DNA of 64,000 bases from Ixodes scapularis (lineage: Eukaryota > Arthropoda > Arachnida > Ixodida > Ixodidae), in NCBI RefSeq assembly GCF_016920785.2, contig NW_024609837.1, positions 43,836,745 to 43,900,744 of the forward strand, given 5' to 3'. Shown here piece by piece: positions 22,426 through 32,420 of this stretch. Position 1 is the stretch's first letter, and each line of letters starts with the position of its first letter. A program made the translations under genes and the position numbers. The notes under the pieces are model-generated. The model worked only from the letters and a program-made list of their open reading frames with translations, made no database searches and was not told the DNA's origin.

Positions 22426-22842
22426 ATTTCGCGCCGTTGCACAGCTCATAACATCATAAACGAGGCATGGTGTTCGGTGTAGACTTGATGTCAGCGCGTC
22501 AGAGACCCATGAATCGAATCGCCGACACATTCCGGTATCTAAAGGTAAAATAAGACGTGAAAAAGAAATGGTGCTGTACATTGCAAGCAATCCGAATAGG
22601 TGATCTCTCAATTCGCTTGTCGGGATAAAACATGTCGCATTGTCGCTCAAAAGATCAATATGACCTCGGATGAGCTCCTGTAGGCTTCTGAACGTTCGGG
22701 ATGTCCACGTAACTGACTCTTTTCATTGGTGAAGTTCTATTGTTGTGAGTCTACTAGGACGTTTTGCCATCAAGAACTGGTCATTTTTATTGACTAAACA
22801 ATATGCCATTAAAAACAAGCTTCTATAAAAAGCACTCGAGTG

Positions 22843-22936
22843 AGGTCTTTCGGGTGATGTAACTCGTTAAATGTAGTCATTTGGCGGCATAAAGTGAGGT
22901 GCACACGCGGTATGGGTGTCGTCGCAAATGACTGGA
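22843..22936 (+). repeat. Fourth copy of the TATA-bearing module
   Basis: GGTCTTTCGGGTGATGTAAC and ATTTGGCGGCATAAAG match 21475-21525, and similarity continues to AAATGACTGG. The box here is CATAAA (22889-22894) rather than TATAAA. Confidence 0.65.
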
Positions 22937-23675
22937 AAGAACAGGTGACGGGGGCGCCGTTCAAAGAAAGACGCCTGGCTTGAGCTCGCCTAGTGTGTAG
23001 AAGCGCTCATCACGAAACGAAGGCTCTTTTGTTCGCCGCTGCGTTTACCGTGGGGTGACCTCAGGGCCTCATGCCTCTCTCTGTGTGTGGAAACTGCCAA
23101 GCAGAAACAACGGCTGAGACGTCTGTCTGACTCGCTCGCAAAACCAAAAAAAAAAAAAAAAAAAAAAACACAGGAGGAGACAAAAGAACAAATAAATAGC
23201 TTCTCTGGAGACCGGCGATGGTGCGCTGTTGCGTGCTTTGCGCGGGGTTTGGTTAGCGAGTAGAAGGAAACGAGATAGTCTGTAAATGACTTCTGCTGGG
23301 GAAGCGAGTGGCTCGCGATGAGCACGACGTTTCTCTGTGGTAGGATCTAGGGCCCCTTAAATAAGCTGCGCTCCAAAGAGAGGACACCTTCGGCCATATT
23401 GGTGCTTAAAATCATTGTTGCCAAGCGTCTGAAACTTGATCTGAGATCGCAGGGTGCGGTTTTCCGTCTTCCAGGAATTTTAAAGCCGTCCGCGACAGGG
23501 GAAAAAGATATCGGCCGAGCTTCCTTGACAGTGTATCTGAGGCTCGGGAAGCCACCGCTCTGTACCGAGCACCAAAATGGCGGCGTCCACAAGAAAATCG
23601 AGGAATGGAGTGCCTGTACTCTAAGCGTGCCCCGTTTCGTGGCTCTAGCTCGATCTATCATCAGTTGTTGCCGAC
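22937..23675. other. No recognisable gene
   Basis: A tract (about 23144-23168) and short frames only. Confidence 0.45.
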
Positions 23676-24074
23676 TAAAGGCCCGTTCACACTCTTGCGA
23701 CCGAGTACGACTGAGAGAGACGAGATCTCTTACAACTTCTTAAATGTTTCTAGAATGAGGGAACACACTGACATTGTGGCGCCATGTATGCGGTGACCCT
23801 AGAACTGCATTTCACAAAAGCGAAGGTTTTGCAGGATTTCCGAGGTCAAATGTGCGTAATACCCATAGAAAGGCTCGTTTATAACATTGACAAAAGTTTT
23901 TCGAGCCAAAAAAGAAAGGATATTGCGCGAGAAATAAAAAAAAAAATATGCCGGACCACCGAGTTTACACTGCTTCCCAGTAGATGGCGCCAGTGTGTTC
24001 TCTGGTTTAAGAAGTTTTAAGGAACCCAGGTTTAAGAGGTCGCAAGCAGTCGCAAGAGTGTGAACGGGCCTTAA
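23676..24074. mobile_element. PIF/Harbinger-type MITE with TAA target duplication
   Basis: TAA (23676-23678) and TAA (24072-24074) flank terminal inverted repeats AGGCCCGTTCACACTCTTGC and its complement, which are identical over about 20 bp and then GAC. A 3-bp TWA duplication and G/A-rich ends with GTTCACAC fit PIF/Harbinger MITEs. The 393-bp body is not coding. Confidence 0.85.
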
Positions 24075-25670
24075 CCGCGAGCGAACCACCTAGAAATAGT
24101 TGCCACTTGTGGTTCTCGAAGCGGTTCGGAAGCGGTGTGTCACTCCCGCCACCTTCCGAGAACGACATGACACGCAACGGCGCTGCGATCGCCATGTCCG
24201 GTTGGAGGGTCGATTGGTTACGGTGCCTCTTAACAGATGGCGCTACGAGTACAACATTCTAGGCTGCCCACACGTACTCCGGTCGTGTTCCTGCCTTTTC
24301 TAGTTGACCGTTTCGTCGTATGCCCTTGGTTTTTTATTTTCTCCATCCTTTCGTGTTTCGGGCGTGTCCGTACCGGAAAGATAAACTTTCGGCTAAAAGA
24401 GATAGTGCCGTAGAAAGATACAGGTGTATTTTAGTTAGTCACGCATGAGCCAGCCTTTCCATTTGAGTTTGGTAAGTACAGATAAAATCGAGCGTTGTTA
24501 AGACGGTACTACCGACGAGGCCACGACATTAATGGTTCTCGGTTGGTTCTGAATATACGGAACGCGATGGCGAGAGTAAAATGGTAATTAAAATTGTTCT
24601 CAGAAATGGGCAATACAATCGTTGTCTTTCGGTATTCGTGCGAACCGCCATATTTAAAGGGACACTAAAGTGGATTTTGAGCTCGCTCTTTTTATGCGGC
24701 TTTTTATGCGGCGCGAGCTGAGAGAAAGAAGCCTGCCGCGCCCCTTTTTAATAATATCTAAGGCGTATACGAGGTCTTACACGATCTCATATGCTAATTG
24801 GCCATACTCATTTAATTTTTTTTTTTTTTTTTTTCATTAGGGATAAGTTGATCTAGTCCTCCCGGCGAGGTTAAGGGTCGACGCTGGCTGGATGAGACGG
24901 AGAGTGAGAACGTTTTAAAATATGATTTCAGAGAATAGGATCGGAAGCAAAATTGAAGCTTTTTTTTCAAGTGACGAGCGCCGTCTGGGGAGTCGTCTTT
25001 GCAAACTTCAAATGTAGGAACATGGCCTCCGAGATCCTTGGCCATGAAAAGGCAGTCCAACGTGCCTCCGCCGCCGTCGGAGTGCATTGGCATTGTACCG
25101 GTGTGTCGGTTTTCATTGCTTTTTATGTCTCACATACTGCTCCATGCTACTCGAAAAAGAATCGTAAAAAAAGACGAAATATGCGCAAAGACGGATGCTG
25201 ATTATGTTGGTAGTGCGTAACGGTACCCTCTGAAAAGGGCAACAACAAAAAGCAAAGAAAAAAAAAGATATACGCATGCGTTAAAAAAAAAAAAAAAAAA
25301 ACTTTTTTTGTGTGTTTGTGCGAAACTTTCATCTTCAAAAAAGGTTCCGTTAGGTTTTCGAAGCCTCTCGCCGTGGAAACCACTCGTTCGTTGGTTCCAA
25401 GATGTCGCCGGCTCTGTGCGTAAGATATATATATATATATATATAATTTATTTTTCCAACAAAACGAAAATTTAAAAGGTGACCAGGCAAAAGAAGCTGT
25501 GAAAACAGCTTGACTCTCCCCTAGCCACCCGAACCAGCATAGTCGTGAGGCAGGCACCAAAGGAACTTACACAATGGTAACAAAAGGAGAACTACAAAAA
25601 ACGATCGAGTGAACAAAATGAGACATACAAAAGACGAGTGAACGAAAACACGAAAGAGACCCCTTCATGT
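24075..25670. other. No gene; TTAA-type repeat end and an isolated splice donor
   Basis: TTAAAGGGACACTAAAGTGG at about 24653 resembles the starts of TTAA-flanked repeats elsewhere in the window (18238, 31143, 50699). ATGAGCCAGCCTTTCCATTT (24445) leads to TTTG/GTAAGTACA at 24471/24472, a perfect donor, but the frame is only nine codons. An AT microsatellite lies at 25427-25444. The rest has no recognisable content. Confidence 0.45.
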
Positions 25671-28480
25671 TTGGATGGATGGATGGATGAATACGGCTGA
25701 GCCCTTTGGATCGGGCGGTAGCTTACGCCACCTAGCCATTTTGCTTTTACCATTTAAGCTTAGAATATTTAAATGTGAAATCTATATTCACTCCGCAGTG
25801 CAAAGAAAGTGAGGCTATGAAACCCCCTTGCCATCAGTGGATAAGAAAATACCTAGTTTTCCCTCGATTTCTGCCACCATTCACTTAATCTTTGCTTGGT
25901 AATCTCTACAGTCTTGAAATCCACTCTCCCTTCGCTGTCTCTAAAACCCAATGACTTTATTAAATCTATGTTGTCTTCGGTAGGCATAGGGTGAAGCCCT
26001 TTACAGTAGAGTATCAAGTGCTCAGCCGTCTCGTCCTCCTCTCCACAAGCAGTGCACACTGTATCAATTTCCTGGTACTTCACTCTGTATGTTCTGGTTC
26101 GCAGAACACCCGTTCTTGCCTCAAACAGCAATGAGCTTCCCCTAGAATTGTCATAAATGCTTTCTTTGGCAATAACTCTTTTGTTTAATCTATAGCTTTC
26201 CAGAGCCGTCTTTGTCTGCATTCCCTCTAGCCACCAATCTCTTTCTGTGGCCTTAACTTTCTTCTTAACTGAGACTTGCTCTTCCGTATCTTCGCTATAG
26301 CCCAAAAACTTTCCTCTTAATTTCCTAGTGCGCTGTCTCCACTTTGTGTCTACACTCCTCATGTATAAATAGCTGAAAACCTTTCGTGCCCATTGCTCCC
26401 CGTCCATTTGCCTCAACCTATCCTCAAATTCTACCTTGCTCACCGCTTCCCTGCTCTCAAATGATGCCCATCCCATGTCTCCTTGTACTCCCTGGTTTGG
26501 CGTTTTGCAATGTGCCCCCAAAGCCAGTCTACCTACTCCGCGCTGTTTTATTTCTAGTCTCGCATGCACTTCGGATTTCATGCATAGCACTGCGTTTCCA
26601 AAAGTCAAGCCAGGCACCGTGACCCCTTTCCAAATCTCTCTCACCACCTCATACCTGTTGTAATTCCAAAGTGCTCTATTTTTCATTACAGCTGCATTTC
26701 TGTTGCCCTTACCTATTATATACTTTTCATGGTCTCTGAGATATTCTGCACCATCACATATCCATACTCCTAGATACTTGTATTTACTAGCTCTCTCAAC
26801 TGTAATATTCTGTATCTTCAGCCTCTCAACTTCATCCTCGTTAAAAATCATGACTGCCGATTTTTCGCTACTGAATTCTAAACCTAATTCCTCTCCTTCC
26901 CTACCACAGATGCTCATTAATTCCTGCAACTCTGTCCTGTTGTTAGCCATTAGTACAATATCATCCGCATACATCAATCCCGGTAAGGATTGCTGAATTT
27001 TTTGGCCTAGCTTACTGTAAGAAAGGTTGAACCCAAGCCCACTCTTCTCTAGTCTATCCTCCAATCCTCTCAGATACAACATAAACAGCAAAGGCGATAA
27101 CGGGCACCCCTGCCTAAGGCCTCGTCTTATCTCTATTTTCCCTGTCGCCTTTCCTTCCCATGTTATAATCACCTTGTTATCTTTGTAAATGTTCCTTAAT
27201 AGTGCTGTTAGTCCTTCATCTAGGTTTAAGTTCTCCATTATGTCCCACAGGTTTCTTTGGTTCACATTGTCATAGGCACCCTTGATATCCAGAAATGCCA
27301 GCCAGAGCTGTCTGTTTTCTTTTTGCGCTATTTCTATACACTGTGTTAGAGAAAATAAATTGTCCTCCAACCTTCTTTGTTTTCGAAACCCGTTCTGTAA
27401 TTCGCCCAGTATGCCCTCGCAATCTACCCATTCCTCCAGTCTGTTCTTTATAATCTGCATTACCAACCTGTAAATAACCGGTGTCACGGTTATAGGACGA
27501 TAATTCCTAATATCAGACTTATCTCCCTTTCCCTTATATATCATACTCATCCTACTAAGCCTCCATTCATCTGGAATATTTCCTTTTGTTATCATGGTAC
27601 TCACTACCTCCCTTAGTTTTGCCTTAGATTTAGGACCCAAATTCTTCACCAGCTTGATAGGGATACCGTCTGTGCCTGTCGACGTGCCACTAGGGACTCT
27701 TCGTTCCGCCTTTTCCCATTCTCTTTGTCCAAAATTCGCGATGTCACAAACTGGACTGCTACTTCCTTCGGTTCTCCTATCTTCCACATGTAACCGTTCC
27801 CGAAATTTCTCCTCCATCACTGCTCCTATATATTGTATCGCATCATCTCCCTCTAATTGATCTCCCTGATGCGAGAGTATGAACCTCTGTCTAGCTTGCG
27901 TTGTTTCACCGAGTGAGTTCAAGTGCTCCCAAAACTTCTTGGCAGCGTTTCTATCTTTCTTACTTACATTACTCATCCATTCCTCACCCTTTCTCTGAAT
28001 TTTCGCATTGATCAAACTGGATGCCTCTCGGCGACATGTTATAAAATTGTCCCATTTTCTTTTTACTTCCGTTTCGGACTCCCCACTACGCTTGGAATAC
28101 CTGTGTTCTCTAGAGGCTTCCTGACGTTTTTGTATCGCTTGCCTCACTTCTTTGTCCCACCAGCTTTTTGGTCTATGTCCTTGCTTCCCCTTTCGTTTAC
28201 TCTTAACTTTGTCTAGTTCTAGAGCAAAAAGCCTAGTTAGGCTCTCATAGGTCCAATCTGTATGCCGGTGCCCTGAAACTGCTGCCTCTATTCTTTCAAC
28301 AACTATTTCCAACTCTTTGTCGCTGCAGAAAGTTTGCTTTGAATTATGTTGCCTAGTTTCAGGATTTACTTCTCTGGCAAAATTCAGCTTAATACGTTTG
28401 TGATCACTACCAAGACTTTTGGAACCTTCTTCATCTATTTTCATTACTTGTAACTTACCATATATTTTGTGTGACATGAG
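25671..28480 (-). mobile_element. 5'-truncated LINE (non-LTR retrotransposon)
   Basis: The element runs 5' to 3' on the minus strand. It begins inside the end of the endonuclease domain, spans the whole reverse transcriptase and C-terminal region, and ends with a short 3' UTR of about 160 bases and a CATC tetranucleotide tail (25671-25690). A related 3' end on the plus strand at 57040-57107 has the same GGCTAGGNGGCG and CTNCCGCCCG motifs and the CATC tail. The 5' boundary is placed where similarity to the endonuclease stops. No clean target duplication is visible. The open frame indicates a fairly recent insertion. Confidence 0.9.
25853..28477 (-). CDS. LINE ORF2 fragment: reverse transcriptase with C-terminal CCHC motif
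   Basis: An uninterrupted 874-codon frame. Residues 22-29 (LGSDHKRI) are the last conserved block of an apurinic-type endonuclease, so the rest of that domain is missing. The reverse transcriptase spans about 260-590: GTDGIPIKL (268-276), NGFRKQRRLEDNLF (362-375), FLDIKGAYD with catalytic Asp 397, RRGLRQGCPLSPLLF (451-465) and the active site YADD at 503-506. The C-terminus has CX2CX8HX4C (Cys808, Cys811, His820, Cys825), as in several LINE clades. It would copy LINE RNA at nicked DNA in the nucleus, but without endonuclease and 5' promoter this copy is not autonomous. The N-terminal Met is simply the first ATG after truncation. This layout fits CR1/Jockey/I-like LINEs; the clade is not settled. 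Confidence 0.9.
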   Translation of the reverse strand: MSHKIYGKLQVMKIDEEGSKSLGSDHKRIKLNFAREVNPETRQHNSKQTFCSDKELEIVVERIEAAVSGHRHTDWTYESLTRLFALELDKVKSKRKGKQGHRPKSWWDKEVRQAIQKRQEASREHRYSKRSGESETEVKRKWDNFITCRREASSLINAKIQRKGEEWMSNVSKKDRNAAKKFWEHLNSLGETTQARQRFILSHQGDQLEGDDAIQYIGAVMEEKFRERLHVEDRRTEGSSSPVCDIANFGQREWEKAERRVPSGTSTGTDGIPIKLVKNLGPKSKAKLREVVSTMITKGNIPDEWRLSRMSMIYKGKGDKSDIRNYRPITVTPVIYRLVMQIIKNRLEEWVDCEGILGELQNGFRKQRRLEDNLFSLTQCIEIAQKENRQLWLAFLDIKGAYDNVNQRNLWDIMENLNLDEGLTALLRNIYKDNKVIITWEGKATGKIEIRRGLRQGCPLSPLLFMLYLRGLEDRLEKSGLGFNLSYSKLGQKIQQSLPGLMYADDIVLMANNRTELQELMSICGREGEELGLEFSSEKSAVMIFNEDEVERLKIQNITVERASKYKYLGVWICDGAEYLRDHEKYIIGKGNRNAAVMKNRALWNYNRYEVVREIWKGVTVPGLTFGNAVLCMKSEVHARLEIKQRGVGRLALGAHCKTPNQGVQGDMGWASFESREAVSKVEFEDRLRQMDGEQWARKVFSYLYMRSVDTKWRQRTRKLRGKFLGYSEDTEEQVSVKKKVKATERDWWLEGMQTKTALESYRLNKRVIAKESIYDNSRGSSLLFEARTGVLRTRTYRVKYQEIDTVCTACGEEDETAEHLILYCKGLHPMPTEDNIDLIKSLGFRDSEGRVDFKTVEITKQRLSEWWQKSREN

Positions 28481-28530
28481 TTTACAAACAAACCGGAGCG
28501 CCCCTAGCGGACGCCACCGGCGCCGCGCAT

Positions 28531-29117
28531 GCGCGGTGGATGGTGGGCAAGAAGCCCGCCGTCGCCCATAAACAAACCATTGAATTGCGTTGTTGTCAGT
28601 GTCGGTGGGAGTCCCCGTGCTCTTTTTCGCGTTGGAATTGTTGATTCTACGTCCTCCTAACGATGTCTGACTACTTGTGCGGCTTCAGCAAAACTAACGA
28701 GGCAAAACTTTGCGTGAATAATGTGACGTGCGGCGATTCATTTCACGTGGACGCCGCAGAATGGGCGCTAAAGCCTGACTCCCACGATGAGATTCTGCTC
28801 GCTATTTTTAGTCGCGACTTCGCTCGGACTGCAATAGCGTGGACCGTAGCTGAGATGGTGGACGTCGATACTGAAAACCGCAAGTAGAATCCGGCATTAC
28901 AAGTCGATGATGGCCACTGGTAACAATGATGAACATCTTCTTGTATCTGTTTGCACTTAGCCTACTTACCCCAACCAACCTTTAAAAGTGTTTTGAGGCC
29001 TGCACTTAGTTCTTTCACAACGTTTGGTTTCACAACGTTTGGTTTACGGGCCGCTGTTGTTTGAACGAGCTGACGACAAAAAGCAGCCAAGTTTGAAAGA
29101 GCAGACGACAGTTCGAA
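28531..29117 (+). repeat. 590-bp duplication, unit 1
   Basis: It aligns along its length with 29118-29704: GGGCAAGAAGC, AACAAACCATT, TTGTTGATTCTACGTC, GTGACGTGCGGCGATTCATT, GACGTCGAT and TTTGAAAGAGCAGACGA occur in order in both. It keeps the more intact reading frame (28663-28887). Confidence 0.85.
28663..28887 (+). CDS. Unrecognised 74-codon frame in duplicated unit 1
   Basis: The frame starts ATGTCTGACTACTTG and encodes an acidic, non-repetitive peptide (MSDYLCGFSK..., later HDEILLAIFSRDFART and AIAWTVAEMVDVDTENRK), ending at TAG. I do not recognise the family. The duplicate in unit 2 has the same block with stops and a frameshift, but it continues past ENRK-like sequence (ANRKREQTKRNKLVMATGTN), so the original frame was probably longer and unit 1 has lost its 3' end. 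The codon-level conservation between units is suggestive, not proof, of past coding. It could be part of a larger spliced gene, a transposon gene or chance. Confidence 0.3.
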   Translation: MSDYLCGFSKTNEAKLCVNNVTCGDSFHVDAAEWALKPDSHDEILLAIFSRDFARTAIAWTVAEMVDVDTENRK

Positions 29118-29704
29118 CGCATGCGCAATGGAGTACGGGCAAGAAGCACCGCGTCCCGCGTCAACAAACCATTCGAATGTCACGTTGTCGGCATTTGCGC
29201 GAGTCTGCATACTCTTTTTCAGGTTGCAATTGTCGATTCTACGTCGTCATCGCAATGTCTTTCTTGCCACTTTAATCGCCTGAGCGAAATTATCAACTCT
29301 CGTTACGCCACTAAACTTTCCGTAAATAATTTGACGTGCGGCGATTCATTCGCGTGAACGCCGCAGAATGGACGCCAAAACCATGATGAGATTCTTCTAG
29401 CTATTTTCGGACGCGACGTCGCTCGTGCTGCAAACGTGTAGAAGGTAGCGGCGATGATCGACGTCGATATTGCAAATCGGAAGCGGGAACAAACCAAGCG
29501 TAACAAGTTGGTGATGGCCACCGGTACCAATGATCAACATCTTGTATCTACTGTTTACATCGAGCCTACTTAAGACTTTTGAGGCCTGCAATTACTTCTT
29601 ATTGCAATTACCGGGTCAACGTTTGGTCTACGGGCCGCTTTTGTTTGAACTAGCAGACGACAAAAAGCAGACAAATTTGAAAGAGCAGACGAAAAATCGA
29701 ACGA
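29118..29704 (+). repeat. 590-bp duplication, unit 2 (degenerate frame)
   Basis: This is the second copy of the unit at 28531-29117. The reading frame corresponding to 28663-28887 is broken here: a TAA shortly after ATGTCTTTC (29255) and a deletion in GATTCATTCGCGTG. Its 3' part is more open than in unit 1. Divergence between units is considerable, so the duplication is not recent. Confidence 0.85.
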
Positions 29705-30182
29705 TCAGGCGGCCGTGTGAATTTGAAGACGCACTGAACCCGGTGGTGGTCCGGACAACTTGGAGGTTTTCTCTCGTTCATGTGGAACAAAGCAAATACA
29801 TCTGGCGACCACAAAGTGTTGCCCGCGCACGCAATCGTAGTTCGACAACGTCTGGTTTGCCCTTTTCACGGCTACTATTAACGTTCTCGGACGAACGGAG
29901 GGGGCAAAAGCACATGAAAGCTGATCTTCAAACCTTTCCAGGCTCTCTTGGTACAGCCCCCGTCGCAGCATTTTGACGAGAACGCAGGTTTTTTGTCTCG
30001 TTTCTTCCAAAAGAACACAGGAATGCATGTCTGGCGCGGCGACTTCTGCCCACCGCCCCAGACTGGAAGTGCGTCCGGCGCGCCACCACCGCGGCGTGAC
30101 GTAGGAGAGTTGAGTTTGTGTATACTAAACAACCCCCATAACCGTGAATACATACACGGTATACATTCAAACTCAAAATTAA
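29705..30182. other. No recognised gene; 107-codon minus frame
   Basis: A minus-strand frame (29705-30028) includes an internal ATG in good context (AAAATG) followed by LRRGLYQESLERFEDQL. A GC-rich stretch lies upstream of it (30030-30120). No family is recognised and the frame crosses into the duplicated unit flank, so it is not called as a gene. Confidence 0.25.
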
Positions 30183-30251
30183 ACAAAATTAGAGAGGGAT
30201 CGAAGATGGCCCACCAACCAGGCGCCATATTCGATCCCTCTCTAATTTTGT
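30183..30251. mobile_element. 69-bp hairpin MITE
   Basis: ACAAAATTAGAGAGGGATCG and its exact complement CGATCCCTCTCTAATTTTGT form the outer 20 bp of 28-bp arms with one mismatch, around a 13-base loop. Confidence 0.8.
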
Positions 30252-30355
30252 CTGTTCATGTTCGCAACTGGCTCTTCTGGTCTAAATCGAAATCTCGGAT
30301 TCCTCTGCACGAAGTGGACCGGACGCAGGTTACGAACTAACGGGGCACAATCCGA

Positions 30356-30500
30356 CAGCGTCAAAAGCGGTGCTAGTCACGTTTCTGTACGCGTTCTATC
30401 AGCGCTGAACCAATCGTGTACAGGGAAGGCCCAATGACTTGCGCTTTTGACGCCGTTTGATTGGTCCCGTCGGCTCGTAGAGTTACCTGCGTCCCGAGCA
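30356..30500. mobile_element. MITE of the GCGTCAAAAG family
   Basis: AGCGTCAAAAGCGGTGCTAG and, inverted, TGCGCTTTTGACGCCGTTTG enclose about 70 bp, followed by GATTGGTCCCGTCGGCTCGT. The same order of motifs is at 15740-16012 and partly at 7847, 40770, 45150 and 57115. Confidence 0.6.
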
Positions 30501-30799
30501 CGGATACTATAACGAAATTTCGGCGCTCATTATTTGGTCTATATGTGTTCAAAAAAGCAGCATCACATCGAACATACCAATATTTTGTTAAAAAAAGTCA
30601 CGTAAACGAATTTAAAAACGAATTAAACGATTAGCAAAGAGCACCTGGTGGATGTCGCTAACGCCTCGCCTGTGATGCCCGTCTAGGAACCTTGACAGCT
30701 AGTGACGGAGGTTGTCTCGTCTCCGGCCACGACGAGAGAAGAGGGGCAGGAGGTGCTCCCCTCTTCCCGAGAATGCCTTTTGTGTGTCGCAGAAGTCGC

Positions 30800-31143
30800 T
30801 ATTGTCCCCCTACAAGATTATAAAAGATTAACCCGTCACTAAAAATTCGTACAAAAGCAGCCGCTACGGTGGCTGGAACGACTAGGCCATCCTCTCGACG
30901 TCAACGTCGCCGTAGCTTTGCTCGTCTTGAGACGACCTACGTCACGATTGCGTTGGATGTCACGTGGTCTCCGCTGGGCCTTCTCTGAGCGCTTGCCAGG
31001 GTGGGCCGTTTATAACGAAAAATACAGCCACCAGGTTCAAAATACAAACGTGCGATTGTCATTTACGGATGTTGTGGATCATATTCAACCTATTTTTGAA
31101 CACGACGGGAATATTTCAAATTTCGTTGAAGTATCCCTTTAAG
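30800..31143 (-). repeat. TTAA-ended repeat, one end recognisable
   Basis: In complement it begins TTAAAGGGATACTTCAACGA at 31143 and continues AATTTGAAATATT. This is the style of the TTAA-flanked repeats in the window. The opposite end is not found. Confidence 0.45.
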
Positions 31144-31149
31144 GCGAAG

Positions 31150-31928
31150 CGAAGTATAGAGTGTCTGAAGTCACCACGCTCGATCTAAAATGGACCGTAA
31201 AAATCGTCGCCGTCACGAAGCAGTCTAAATTTTCCATCAAAGGTGTATTTCACAGGTTGGTTTTTTCTTGTAAAATTACAAAGCGTAGCTCCTTTTCGGT
31301 ACAAAAATGGGGCCAAAAAACTTTCCAGGGTCAACGGCGGGCAGTGATGCAGGCGACTGAGTCGAGTTCCGGGGCGCGTTTGGGGCGCGTATTGAGAGAT
31401 GGCGCCGGGAGCAGCCTCGGAGGGTGTAGCCAACGTTACTTTGGGTGTAGCCGACCATCGAAAAAAAGCAGACGACACGCAGACGAAATCCGTTAGCAGC
31501 AAAAGCGCCGTCGTTATGCAAACGCGTTTCTTTTCTTTTTTTTTTTTTTACTTTACGTTTTGTTTTTATTATTAGCATTTATTTTTTAACTAAAGGTGCA
31601 TTACAAAAGGATTATGTTCATTTTAATAAACCCCGGTGGTCGCGAGCAGTCACGATAAGGAGGTAGCGCCATCTATCGACACGAGCTCCAAACGCGCCCC
31701 GCCACTCGGCTTGGTCGTCTGCGTCGCCGCCCGCCATTGACCTTGGCAAGTTCCTTGGCCCTATTTTTTTACAGAAACGGAGCTACGTTTTGTAATTTTA
31801 CAAGAAAAAAATCGACCTGTGAAATACACCTTTAATGAAAAGTTGAAATTGTTACGTGCAAGCGCCGATTTTTACGGCCCATTTTAGATCGAGCCTGGTG
31901 ACTTCAGTCACCCTGTTTATATACCTCG
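31150..31928. mobile_element. ~780-bp TIR element with ~200-bp arms
   Basis: The left arm has CTGAAGTCACC, GCTCGATCTAAAATGG and CGTAAAAATCG, then TTGTAAAATTACAAAGCGTA further in; the right arm is the complement in reverse order. The centre contains T-rich and GCAGACGAC-containing sequence. It is non-coding. The target duplication is not clear. Confidence 0.78.
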
Positions 31929-31975
31929 TGGGTCAAAGGGGATGATGGCCGTTTGAAGAGACGGCATAAATCGGG

Positions 31976-32420
31976 TTTTTAACGTATCGCGCTAGGATTT
32001 ACTACAGAGGTGCCTGAAGCTGGTGGAAGCTTTCGCTGAAATTCTGGAAAGATTGGTTCACCCGAGTAAATCAAGAAAAAAAAAAAACTGTTTGCCCTAT
32101 ACTTAGCGTGTAGACTAAAAAAATATTGTGTTAATGTGGCGCTTATTTGGGACAAATGAAGTGGAGAATCGGTAAGCCAATTCAAGCTTAATTTCATTTC
32201 ACAATTTTTTTAAAGTGTAGTAAACGCAAGAATAGCCCAAAATGATTTTCTGATGATTTTGAGATAAAAGGCTTAGCGATAATTTTTCTGTTAACGAAAC
32301 CAGCTCTTTTTTTTTTCTTTTTTTTTTTTTTGACTCCGGGGGTTTATGCATTCATACTCTCAATTAATAAATGCACCAGCTTCGAGCGCCTCTGTAGTAA
32401 ATACAGTCCAGCGCGAAAAG
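31976..32420. mobile_element. ~445-bp TIR element
   Basis: ATTTACTACAGAGGTGCCTG at about 31995 pairs with CGCCTCTGTAGTAAAT near 32384-32401, flanked on both arms by a TCGCGC-type motif and AAGCTGGTG. The centre is AT-rich and non-coding. Confidence 0.65.
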
